From NCBI GenBank assembly GCA_001295865.1, contig LJHW01000006.1, forward strand, positions 124,001-188,000: DNA of 64,000 nucleotides, read 5' to 3'. A program made the position numbers and the translations under genes. Within the stretch, counting starts at the first letter, position 1. Each line of letters opens with the position of its first letter. The notes beneath the pieces were generated by a model that was not told the DNA's origin, did not search any database, and saw nothing but the letters and a program-made list of their open reading frames with translations. This stretch comes from a beta proteobacterium AAP65 (GTDB lineage Bacteria; Pseudomonadota; Gammaproteobacteria; Burkholderiales; Burkholderiaceae_C). Positions 54,720 to 63,712 of this stretch are shown here, piece by piece.

Positions 54720-56204
54720 ATGGAGACTGTTCTCGTCTGGCTCAAGCGCGACCTGCGCCTGCACGACCACGCCCCGTTGCACGCGGCGCAAGGGGCGCGT
54801 GCGGCCGCGGCGCTCTTCGTCATCGAGCCGGCCTGGCTGCAGAGCCCCGAGTTCAGCGCCAGCCACCTGCACTTCACGCTGCAGTGCCTGGCCGAGCTTC
54901 GGCATGTGCTGGCCGCACGCGGCCTGCCGCTGCTGGTGCGCGTGGGCGAACTGCCCGCGGTGCTGCAGCAACTGCATGCCGAATGGCCGTTCCAGCACCT
55001 GCTGAGCCATGAAGAAACCGGCACCGGCTGGAGCTACCAGCGTGACATCGCGGTCGGCCGCTGGTGCCGCGGGCAAGGTGTGGCCTGGCAGGAGTTCACG
55101 CAGACCGGCGTGGTGCGCCGCCTGGCCACGCGCCAGGGTTGGGCCGGCCGCTGGGCGCAGCGCATGGATGCGCCCCTGCTGCCGGCGCCGACGCAGTTCC
55201 ACGCTGCTGCTGCGCTGGCCGACCAGCCCGACCTGCCCACGCTGGCCAGCCTGGGCGTGGCCCCGCTCACGCAAACCTTGCAAGCTGCGGGCGAAACCGC
55301 CGCACGCGCCACGCTGCTGAGCTTCATCACCGGCCGCGGGCGCGACTACCGCCGTGCGCTCAGCAGCCCGCTCACGGCCGAAAGTGGCTGCAGCCGGCTC
55401 AGCCCGCACCTGGCCTTCGGCACGGTGTCGATGCGCCAGGTGCACCAGGCCACCGAAGGCGCGATGGCCAGCACGGCCGACCGCACGCTGGCCTACGCGC
55501 TGCACGGTTTTGCCGGGCGCCTGCGCTGGCACTGCCACTTCATGCAGAAGCTGGAAGACGAGCCCGCCATCGAGTCTCGCAACTTCGCGCGCGCCTACGA
55601 CGGCCTGCGCCCGGGCGACGGCGTGCCCATGGACGAGTTGCACGCCGCGCGCCTGCAGGCCTGGTGCGAGGGCCGCACCGGCTTCCCGATGGTGGACGCC
55701 TGCATGCGCAGCCTGTGCGCCACCGGCTGGCTGAACTTCCGCATGCGGGCGATGCTGGTGAGTTTTGCCGCCTACCACCTGGGCCTGCACTGGCGCGAGC
55801 CGGGGCTGTTTCTCGCGCGGCAGTTCCTCGATTTCGAGCCCGGCATCCACTGGAGCCAGATGCAGATGCAAAGCGGCACCACCGGCATCAACACGCTGCG
55901 CATCTACTCGCCCAGCAAACAGGCCTTGGACCAGGATCCGCAAGGTGAATTCGTGCGCCGCTGGGTGCCCGAGTTCGGCAGCCCCGACTACCCCGCGCCC
56001 ATCGTCGACGAGAAGGCGGCGCTGAAGGCCACCAAAGAGCTGATGTACGGCCAGCGTGCCAGCCCCGAAGCCCGCGCCGAGGCTGACGCCGTGCAGCAGC
56101 GCCACGGCTCGCGCAAGGCCGGCCTGCCGCCTTCGGGCATGAAACGCAGCACGGGGCGCAGCAAGGCCCCGCCAGCCCCCAGCCCGCAAGGCGAACTCTT
56201 CTGA
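54720..56204 (+). CDS. deoxyribodipyrimidine photolyase-family protein, divergent type
   Basis: A 494-residue flavoprotein of the photolyase/cryptochrome superfamily. The N-terminal alpha/beta domain starts VLVWLKRDLRLHDHAPL; the FAD domain has CSRLSPHLAFGTVSMRQV and GFPMVDACMRSLCATGWLNFRMRAM. At the FAD/lesion site, where class I enzymes have GGWQWAAGTG and a related tail, this protein has IHWSQMQMQSGTTGINTLRI (377-396) then DQDPQGEFVRRWVPE. This resembles the more distant photolyase groups, possibly the NewPHL type. It has a basic Lys/Arg/Pro tail after residue 460. First gene of the photolyase operon, 10 bp before the DUF2256 gene. Confidence 0.88.
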   Translation: METVLVWLKRDLRLHDHAPLHAAQGARAAAALFVIEPAWLQSPEFSASHLHFTLQCLAELRHVLAARGLPLLVRVGELPAVLQQLHAEWPFQHLLSHEETGTGWSYQRDIAVGRWCRGQGVAWQEFTQTGVVRRLATRQGWAGRWAQRMDAPLLPAPTQFHAAAALADQPDLPTLASLGVAPLTQTLQAAGETAARATLLSFITGRGRDYRRALSSPLTAESGCSRLSPHLAFGTVSMRQVHQATEGAMASTADRTLAYALHGFAGRLRWHCHFMQKLEDEPAIESRNFARAYDGLRPGDGVPMDELHAARLQAWCEGRTGFPMVDACMRSLCATGWLNFRMRAMLVSFAAYHLGLHWREPGLFLARQFLDFEPGIHWSQMQMQSGTTGINTLRIYSPSKQALDQDPQGEFVRRWVPEFGSPDYPAPIVDEKAALKATKELMYGQRASPEARAEADAVQQRHGSRKAGLPPSGMKRSTGRSKAPPAPSPQGELF

Positions 56205-56214
56205 AGGCCGCGCC

Positions 56215-56379
56215 ATGAAACGTGAAGCGGGCTTCAAGGGCAACAAGGCCGCCCTGCCGAGCAAGCCCTGCCTGGTGTGCGGCCGGCCCATGAGCTGGCG
56301 CAAGGCCTGGGCCAAGAACTGGGACGAGGTGCGTTACTGCTCCGACGCCTGCCGACAACGCAAGAAAGCCAACCCATGA
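56215..56379 (+). CDS. DUF2256 small zinc-ribbon protein
   Basis: A 54-residue protein. It starts MKREAGFKGNKAALPSKP, then CLVCGRPMSWRKAWAKNWDE, and ends RYCSDACRQRKKANP. Four cysteines in a CxxC / CxxxC arrangement should bind one zinc. The family is known only as DUF2256 and is often found beside FeS-type photolyases, as here. It starts 10 bp after the first photolyase stop and its TGA overlaps the next ATG. A role in photolyase folding, metal loading or DNA binding is possible but unproven. Confidence 0.85.
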   Translation: MKREAGFKGNKAALPSKPCLVCGRPMSWRKAWAKNWDEVRYCSDACRQRKKANP

Positions 56380-57911
56380 ATCCATTGCGCCACCTCGTTG
56401 TCGTGCTGGGCGACCAGCTCGACCGCCAGGCCGCGGCCTTCGACGGTTTCGACCCCGCACAAGACGCGGTGTGGATGTGCGAAGCCGCCGAAGAAGCCAC
56501 GCACGTCTGGTGCAGCCAGCAGCGGCTGGCGGTGTTTCTCTCGGCCATGCGCCACTTCGCGCAGGCGCTGCGCGATGAAGGCTGGCCGGTCATCTACACC
56601 GAACAGCACCCGGGCTCCCTCGCCGAGGCCTTGGCGCAGACGCTGGCCGCTCGCCCGGTGCAGGCCGTGGTGATGACCGAGCCCGGCGAGTGGCGCGTGC
56701 AGCAGTCGCTGCAGGCCGCCTGCGCGGCCGCCGGCATGCCGCTGCGCGAAGTGCAAGACCGCCACTTCCTCTGCAGCCGCGCCGAGTTCGCGGCGCATGC
56801 GCGCGGCCGCAAGCAGCTGCGCATGGAGTACTTCTACCGCGAGATGCGCCGCCGCCACCGCGTGCTGATGGATGGCGATCAACCTGCCGGCAGCGAATGG
56901 AATTACGACGCCGAGAACCGCGAAGGTTTCGGCCCCAACGGCCCAGGCTTCGTGCCGCCGCCCGTGCGCACCGCGCCCGATGCCATCACGCAGCAGGTGC
57001 TGGCGCTGGTGCGCGAGCGTTACGCCACGCACCCGGGTTCGGTGGCCGAATTCGGCTGGCCGGTCACACGCGCCGAAGCGCTGCGCGGCCTGCAAGCCTT
57101 CATTGATGAACGCCTGCCGGATTTCGGCCGCTGGCAAGACGCGATGTGGGAAGGCCAGCCCTGGCTTTACCACTCGCACATCTCGGTGGGCCTGAACCTC
57201 AAGCTGCTGCACCCGCGCGAAGTCATCTCTGCGGCCGAAGCCGCCTGGCGTGCCGGGCGTGTGCCCATCGCCGCCGCCGAGGGTTTCATCCGCCAGGTGC
57301 TGGGCTGGCGCGAGTACGTGCGCGGCATCTACTGGCAGCAGATGCCGGGCTACCTGGCACTCAACGAGCTCGGTGCCACGCAAGACTTGCCGGCCTGGTT
57401 CTGGACGGGCGACGTGCCCATGCGCTGCCTGCGCGATGCGGTTCAGCAGACGCTGCAGCACGGTTATGCGCACCACATCCAGCGCTTGATGGTCACGGGC
57501 CTGTACCTGCTGCTGCACGGCGTGGATCCGAAGCAGGTGCACGCCTGGTACCTGAGCGTGTACGTCGATGCGGTGGAGTGGGTGGAACTGCCCAACACCC
57601 TGGGCATGAGCCAGTACGCCGATGGCGGCCTGATGGCCAGCAAACCCTACGCCGCCACGGGCAAGTACATCGAACGCCAGAGCGACCACTGCCGCGGCTG
57701 CCGCTTCAAGCCGGCGGTGCGCACCGGACCGCAGGCCTGCCCCTACACCACGCTCTATTGGGATTTCCTGATGCAACATCAAACGCGTTTCGCCGGCCAC
57801 CCGCGCATGGCGCTGCAGGTGAAGAACGTGGCGCGCCTGGCCGAGCCTGAGCGCGAGGCCATCCGACGCCGCGCCGCGGCCGTGCGTGCCGGGCAGTGGG
57901 ACGCGGCATGA
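56376..57911 (+). CDS. FeS-type bacterial (6-4) photolyase / cryptochrome (FeS-BCP, PhrB-like)
   Basis: A 511-residue protein of the DPRP/FeS-BCP family. It starts RHLVVVLGDQLDRQAAAFDGFD. The four cluster cysteines are Cys351 (VPMRCLRD), Cys439 and Cys442 (SDHCRGCRF), and Cys455 (PQACPYTTL). Their spacing equals that described for Agrobacterium PhrB, including the neighbouring His pair (GYAHHIQ). Other markers are WEGQPWLYHSHISVGLNLKLL, LGWREYVRGIYWQQMP and GMSQYADGGLMASKPYAATG. It should bind FAD, a lumazine-type antenna and a [4Fe-4S] cluster, and repair (6-4) photoproducts. Overlaps both neighbours by ATGA. Confidence 0.93.
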   Translation: MNPLRHLVVVLGDQLDRQAAAFDGFDPAQDAVWMCEAAEEATHVWCSQQRLAVFLSAMRHFAQALRDEGWPVIYTEQHPGSLAEALAQTLAARPVQAVVMTEPGEWRVQQSLQAACAAAGMPLREVQDRHFLCSRAEFAAHARGRKQLRMEYFYREMRRRHRVLMDGDQPAGSEWNYDAENREGFGPNGPGFVPPPVRTAPDAITQQVLALVRERYATHPGSVAEFGWPVTRAEALRGLQAFIDERLPDFGRWQDAMWEGQPWLYHSHISVGLNLKLLHPREVISAAEAAWRAGRVPIAAAEGFIRQVLGWREYVRGIYWQQMPGYLALNELGATQDLPAWFWTGDVPMRCLRDAVQQTLQHGYAHHIQRLMVTGLYLLLHGVDPKQVHAWYLSVYVDAVEWVELPNTLGMSQYADGGLMASKPYAATGKYIERQSDHCRGCRFKPAVRTGPQACPYTTLYWDFLMQHQTRFAGHPRMALQVKNVARLAEPEREAIRRRAAAVRAGQWDAA

Positions 57912-59101
57912 ACGACCTTTTTGACAGCGACGAGTTCGAGCCGAGCACCGCCGCGGCCCACGCCCGCGTGGCCGCGGTGCGACCGGCGGCCTATGCGCGC
58001 ACACGCAATGCCCTGGATGGCGAGGTCACGCGCCTGTCGCCTTATCTCACGCACGGGTTCATCACCTTGCCGGAAGCACTGGCCGGCGTGCTGCAGCGCG
58101 GGCCGCTGCCGGTGGAGCACAAGCTGGTTTATGAGTTCGCCTGGCGCGAGTATTTCCACCACGTCTGGGCGCACGAAGGCGAGGGCATCTTCGAATCGTT
58201 GCACGAAGGGGTCTTGCCCGATGCCGCTTATGCGCACGAATTGCCCGCCGACATTCGACAGGGCGCCACTGGCGTGCCGGTCATCGACCAGGCCGTGCGC
58301 ACGCTTTACGCCACCGGTTACCTGCACAACCACGCGCGCATGTGGCTGGCTTCCTACGTGGTGCACCTGCGCAAGGTGTTTTGGCGGGCCGGGGCCGATT
58401 GGCTCTACGGCCATTTGCTTGACGGTGATCTCGCCAGCAACCATCTCAGTTGGCAATGGGTGGCCGGCACCGGCAGCCACAAACCTTATCTCTTCAATGC
58501 CGAGAATGTCGAGCGTTATGCACCCACGCCCTGGCACAGCCGCGGCACCGTGATCGACACCGATTACGACAGCCTCGACCGCATGGCCCGCAGCCCGCGT
58601 GCCGTGCCCGGCGGGCGCGGTGTGCCGGTGGCCGAGCCGCCCTTGAGTGCCACACCACCGCTGGCGCTGGGTGCTTTGTTCAGCGCGCCCGATGCGGGTG
58701 TGCTGCAAGGCCAGGCCGTGCGTGTGCTGCACGCTTGGGATCTGGCAGCACCCCCGCCTGCAACAGCGGGCCTGCGCAGCGTGGCGGTGTTCGATGCAGC
58801 TTTTCACCGCCGTTGGCCTTGGAACGAAAGGCGCTGGCATTTCGTCAGCGCGGGCTTGCAGGGTCTGGCGCCGGCACAACGCTGGTGGGGCGAAGCGGCC
58901 GAACTGGTGCCTGTTTTGCAGGCCGCCGCCGCTTGCAGCGGCACGCACAGCGCCCATCTCGGCAGCGCCTGGGCAGGCCTGCCGTGGCGGGCCGTGCCGC
59001 GCCTGTTTCGGGCGCCGGCGTTTCGCGCGGCTTCGTTCTCCAAATTCTTCGCCACGGCCACGCGCGGCTTGCGACAGGCGGCTGAATTAGCGGCGGGCTG
59101 A
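57908..59101 (+). CDS. short photolyase-like protein: FAD domain first, extra C-terminal domain
   Basis: A 397-residue protein that lacks the usual N-terminal alpha/beta domain and begins almost at once with the FAD-binding region. Markers: RLSPYLTHGFITLPE (42-56), FAWREYFHHVW (77-87), GVPVIDQAVRTLYATGYLHNHARMWLASY (122-150) and LLDGDLASNHLSWQWVAGTGS (170-190). The FAD pocket therefore looks intact. Residues about 268-395 are a second block (VRVLHAWDLAAP, LRSVAVFDAAFHRRW, HFVSAGLQGL) that resembles the missing alpha/beta domain in a C-terminal place. Last gene of the operon, coupled by ATGA. Its codons are visibly richer in A/T than neighbours. Function may be a photolyase for special substrates or a light sensor. 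Confidence 0.82.
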   Translation: MNDLFDSDEFEPSTAAAHARVAAVRPAAYARTRNALDGEVTRLSPYLTHGFITLPEALAGVLQRGPLPVEHKLVYEFAWREYFHHVWAHEGEGIFESLHEGVLPDAAYAHELPADIRQGATGVPVIDQAVRTLYATGYLHNHARMWLASYVVHLRKVFWRAGADWLYGHLLDGDLASNHLSWQWVAGTGSHKPYLFNAENVERYAPTPWHSRGTVIDTDYDSLDRMARSPRAVPGGRGVPVAEPPLSATPPLALGALFSAPDAGVLQGQAVRVLHAWDLAAPPPATAGLRSVAVFDAAFHRRWPWNERRWHFVSAGLQGLAPAQRWWGEAAELVPVLQAAAACSGTHSAHLGSAWAGLPWRAVPRLFRAPAFRAASFSKFFATATRGLRQAAELAAG

Positions 59102-59301
59102 TTCGGCAGCAGCGCTGCTTGCATCACGGGCAAGCCTGCAGAAATCCACGCGAGAACTGGTTTGTTTCTCTCCCATTACTTCCCCGATATTCGCTGCGGT
59201 AATGGCTGGTGGAGAAACTGTAGACGGATTGAAACAGTTGCCGGGGCCTTTGCGGCCATAATTCGGGTTACAGAGGCCCATTCCTTGGAAGGCCCGTCCT
59301 A

Positions 59302-59358
59302 ATGTCCGACGCCGCATCGGTACTTAACAGGGAGCTCGTTTTCAGAGCACAACCATGA
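59302..59358 (+). CDS. possible 18-codon leader ORF upstream of the H-NS gene
   Basis: ATG at 59302, with GGAAGG nine bases upstream (59287-59292), opens [18 protein letters not shown], and its TGA overlaps the H-NS ATG (ATGA). The H-NS start itself has only a poor ribosome site. It could be a real coupling leader or chance. The rest of the 59102-59354 gap shows a CATAAT at 59257 but no well-spaced -35. Confidence 0.35.
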   Translation: MSDAASVLNRELVFRAQP

Positions 59359-59706
59359 CCAAGACCTACGCCCAGATCGTCAAGCAAATCGAAGTCCTGA
59401 AGCAGGACGCTGAAAAGCTCCGCCGCAAGGAAGTGGAAGGCGTGATCGGCCGCATTCGCGAAGCCATCACCGTTTACGGCCTGACCGCCGCCGACCTGGG
59501 CCTGGCCACCGCGCCCAAGGCCGCCAAGGCGGCCACCGCCAAGGCCGACGGCCCAGCGAAGAAGCGCGGCCGCAAGGCTGCCGCCAAGCCGGCCGCCGAA
59601 GCCAAGTTCCGCAACGAAGCCGGCCAGACCTGGGGCGGCCGCGGCAAGCGCCCGCAATGGCTGCGCGACGCGCTGGCCGCCGGCAAGACCCTGGCCGACT
59701 TCGCCG

Positions 59707-59714
<8 letters not shown>
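59355..59714 (+). CDS. H-NS family nucleoid protein
   Basis: A 119-residue DNA-binding protein: N-terminal oligomerisation coiled coil ([35 protein letters not shown]), an Ala/Lys-rich linker with AT-hook-like KKRGRK, and the C-terminal DNA-binding block [29 protein letters not shown]. This is the Burkholderiales H-NS/BpH3 type. It silences AT-rich DNA. Its stop overlaps the 3' end of convergent glpK by 8 bp. Confidence 0.94.
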
Positions 59715-61221
<1,507 letters not shown>

Positions 61222-61367
61222 GGCAAGGGGAGGCGGCCGTGGAAGGCACCGAGCCTAAGCGCGGGCAGTGCCCTCGCGGCCCCGGGGAATCACGGCGCCC
61301 GGCGCAGGTTAGATTCACCGGCTGTGCCCCGCCCCGGTGGCTGCCCCGTTCCGATCCTGCTTGCCGC

Positions 61368-62357
61368 ATGCCCAGCCACCGCCACGCCCTGACCACCGGC
61401 ACGCTCTTCGCGCTGGCCGCCGGCCTCATGTGGGGCCTGGTCTTCGTGGCGCCCACCATGCTGGCCGAGTACCCGGCGGTACTGCTGACCATGGGCCGCT
61501 ACCTCGCTTTCGGGCTGATCGCGCTGCCGTTGGCCTGGTGGGACCGCGCCCGCCTGGCCGAGCTGAGCCGCGCCGATTGGGTGGAAGCCGCCAAGCTCGC
61601 TCTGGTGGGCAACGTGCTGTACTACCTGTGCCTGGCCGCGGCCATCCAGCGTGCCGGCGGGCCGCTGCCCACCATGGTCATCGGCACGCTGCCGGTGGTC
61701 ATCGCCATCACCGCCAACCTGCGCAACGCCCGCGCCGGCCAGCGGCAAGAGGGGCGCCTGCCCTGGGCGCGGCTGGCGCCTTCACTGGGGCTCATCGCTG
61801 CCGGGCTGGTCTTGGTGAACCACGTCGAGGTCACGCAGCTGCCGGCCGACACCGACCTCGTGCGCTACGGCCTGGGCGCGCTGCTGGCCGTGGCGGCCGT
61901 GGCCTGCTGGACCTGGTACCCCCTCCGCAACAGCGAATGGCTGCGTCTGCACGCCGACCGCAGCCCGCGCGCCTGGGCCACCGCCCAGGGCCTGGCCACG
62001 CTGCCGATGGCGGCGCTGGGTTACGCGCTTTTCTGGGGCTGGCAGGCCACGCAGGCCCCCGCCGCGGGCGCAGCGGCCTTTGTCATGCCATTCGGCCCGC
62101 AGCCGGGCCTGTTCATCGGGCTGATGCTGGCCATCGGCCTCTTCGCCAGCTGGCTGGGCACGCTGTGCTGGAACGAAGCCAGCCAGCGCCTGCCGCCGGC
62201 GCTGGCCGGGCAGCTGATCGTCTTCGAGACGCTCGCCGCACTGGCCTACGCCTACCTGTGGCGCGCGCAGTGGCCGGGTGCGGTGACGCTGGCCGGCGTG
62301 GGGCTGCTCATCGGCGGTGTGGTGTTGGCCTTGCGCGTGCGTCCTGTAGCGCACTGA
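61368..62357 (+). CDS. EamA/DMT-superfamily transporter
   Basis: A 329-residue membrane protein with about ten helices in two halves: HALTTGTLFALAAGLMWGLVFVAPTMLAEYPAVLLTMGRYLAFGL and IGLMLAIGLFASWLGTLCWNEASQRLPPALAGQLIVFETL. The second half matches DMT transporters of the EamA group. ATG 61368 is used, as the frame further upstream is not conserved-looking. Divergent from glpK. Substrate unknown. Confidence 0.85.
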   Translation: MPSHRHALTTGTLFALAAGLMWGLVFVAPTMLAEYPAVLLTMGRYLAFGLIALPLAWWDRARLAELSRADWVEAAKLALVGNVLYYLCLAAAIQRAGGPLPTMVIGTLPVVIAITANLRNARAGQRQEGRLPWARLAPSLGLIAAGLVLVNHVEVTQLPADTDLVRYGLGALLAVAAVACWTWYPLRNSEWLRLHADRSPRAWATAQGLATLPMAALGYALFWGWQATQAPAAGAAAFVMPFGPQPGLFIGLMLAIGLFASWLGTLCWNEASQRLPPALAGQLIVFETLAALAYAYLWRAQWPGAVTLAGVGLLIGGVVLALRVRPVAH

Positions 62358-62413
62358 CAGGGGCTGCGCAGCGGGCCAGCATGGGCCTCACCCCTGTGCA
62401 CCGGAGCCCGCCC

Positions 62414-62812
62414 ATGAACCCACGCCGCCGTTTCATCGCCCTCACCCCCTGGTGGGCCCTGGGCAGCACCGCCGTGCTGCTGGCTGCGTGCTCCGAGCGC
62501 ACGCCAGCCCCCGCGCCGATGCCGGCGCCTCCACCCGCCCCCGCACCGCCCCCCGCTGCCGCCGCAGCGCCATCGCCTGTCGCCGTGGGCCCGGTGGACC
62601 CTGCCGAGCCGCAGGCCGTGGTGCTGGCTTATGTCGCGCTGGCCAGCCAGGCGGACGCGGCGAGATTCCCCAACCGCACCGCCGCGCAGCAATGCGGCAG
62701 CTGCGCGCTCTACAGCGGTGCCGCTGGCGCTGCGGCCGGGCCGTGCTCGATTTTCGGCGGCCGCGGGGTGGCTGCGGCGGGGTGGTGCAGCGCCTGGGTC
62801 AAGAAGGCCTGA
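62414..62812 (+). CDS. high-potential iron-sulfur protein (HiPIP), Tat lipoprotein type
   Basis: A 132-residue exported electron carrier. The N-terminus MNPRRRFIALTPWWALGSTAVLLAAC has a twin-arginine motif (RRRFIAL) and a lipobox with Cys26. A Pro/Ala-rich spacer of about 35 residues leads to a small HiPIP domain with Cys94, Cys97, Cys111 and Cys125 (QCGSCALY, GPCSIF, GWCSAW), the correct order for a [4Fe-4S] cluster. Tat export is usual for HiPIP because the cluster is inserted before export. The likely role is carrying electrons in the periplasm, tethered to a membrane. Convergent with the fumarylacetoacetate hydrolase-family gene. Confidence 0.88.
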   Translation: MNPRRRFIALTPWWALGSTAVLLAACSERTPAPAPMPAPPPAPAPPPAAAAAPSPVAVGPVDPAEPQAVVLAYVALASQADAARFPNRTAAQQCGSCALYSGAAGAAAGPCSIFGGRGVAAAGWCSAWVKKA

Positions 62813-62830
62813 GCACCCGGCGGCTCAGCC
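62807..62830. terminator. convergent hairpin at HiPIP and fumarylacetoacetate hydrolase stops
   Basis: CTGAGC (62809-62814) pairs with GCTCAG (62823-62828), with GC bases extending the stem at both ends. Both TGA codons lie in the stem. No T-run. Confidence 0.4.
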
Positions 62831-63598
62831 GTAGGTGTTGGCCAGCACGCCCAGGCCGGCTATCTCCACTTCCACCGCGGTGCCCGGCTTCATCGGCAGC
62901 ACGCCCAGCGAGGTGCCGCAGAGGATCACGTCGCCCGGCATCAGCGGCAGGTCCTGGCTGATGCGCCAGACCAGCTCTTCCGGCGGGAAGAACATGTCGG
63001 CCAGCGCATAGTTCTGGCGCTCGCGGCCGCCCACGCGGGTGTGCAGCGTGGCGGCGGCGGGCTGGAAATCGGTGTCGACCCACGGGCCCAGGGCGCCGAA
63101 GCCGGGCAGGCTCTTGGCGCGGCTCCACTGCGCGAAGCTGGCGTCGCGGTTGAGCAGTTCCATCGCCGTCACGTCGTTGGCCACGGTACAACCGAAAAGG
63201 CAGGCCGCGGCTTCTTCGCGCTGGATGCGGTGGGCCGGGCGGCCGATCACCAGCGCCAGTTCACCTTCGTAGGCCACGCGGCCCAGCTCGGCCGGCGCGG
63301 CGGGGATGGCCTGGCCGTGGCCGGTGGCGCAGTGCGGGCTCTTCAGGAAGTACAGCGGCTCGGCCGGCGCGGCCCAGCCGTTTTTCTCGGCCGCGGCGCG
63401 GAAGTTGTTCCACAGGCCGACGATCTGGCCGGGCTGCACCGGGGGCAGCCAGGCGCCAGCGGGGATGTCGGCCAGCGCCACGCGCTCGCCCGTGGCTTCG
63501 GGCGCCGCCCAGGGTTGGCCGCGGTGCAGCAGCACTTGTTCGTCTTGCAGCAGGCCCAGGGTGGGCTGGCCCTGGTGGGTGAAACGCAGCCAACGCAT
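62825..63598 (-). CDS. fumarylacetoacetate hydrolase family protein
   Basis: A 257-residue FAH-fold enzyme: VGLWNNFRAAAEKNGWA, EPLYFLKSPHCATGHGQAI, VAYEGELALVIGRPAH (metal-binding Glu pair), GCTVANDVTAMELLNRD with the metal Asp, KSLPGFGALGPWVD, and GDVILCGTSLGVLPMKPGT. This is the set for 2-hydroxyhepta-2,4-diene-1,7-dioate isomerase / acylpyruvate hydrolase type enzymes. ATG 63598 gives the MRWLRF start common to the family. Substrate not determined. Confidence 0.92.
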   Translation of the reverse strand: MRWLRFTHQGQPTLGLLQDEQVLLHRGQPWAAPEATGERVALADIPAGAWLPPVQPGQIVGLWNNFRAAAEKNGWAAPAEPLYFLKSPHCATGHGQAIPAAPAELGRVAYEGELALVIGRPAHRIQREEAAACLFGCTVANDVTAMELLNRDASFAQWSRAKSLPGFGALGPWVDTDFQPAAATLHTRVGGRERQNYALADMFFPPEELVWRISQDLPLMPGDVILCGTSLGVLPMKPGTAVEVEIAGLGVLANTYG

Positions 63599-63663
63599 GG
63601 GCAGACTCCGGGCGCATCGAGGGGGGCTCACGATAGCGCCGAACGATGGCAGGCACGCCTGGC

Positions 63664-63677
63664 ATGACAAAGATCAA
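63664..63677. promoter_or_regulatory. FNR/Anr-type binding site
   Basis: ATGAC-AAAG-ATCAA matches TTGAT-N4-ATCAA at 8 of 10 positions, with TTGAC-type variation common in betaproteobacteria. The centre is 42.5 bp upstream of the start codon at 63713, close to the -41.5 class II activator position if transcription starts near the start codon. Confidence 0.5.
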
Positions 63678-63712
63678 GTCTGGCCCCGGCGGCCGGGCGC
63701 ACACTGACGGCC

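Noticed and set aside
53679-56315. An 878-codon open frame on the minus strand across mtfA and the first photolyase
   Set aside because: It mirrors real genes with good domains on the plus strand. Its composition (Arg/Ala/Gln/His/Gly rich, no motif) is that of an antisense shadow at high GC.
59216-59262. AACTGT/ACAGTT inverted repeat and TTGAAA...CATAAT before H-NS as promoter/operator
   Set aside because: The -35/-10 spacing is 22 bp, too long, and a 6-bp repeat with a 12-bp spacer is likely by chance.
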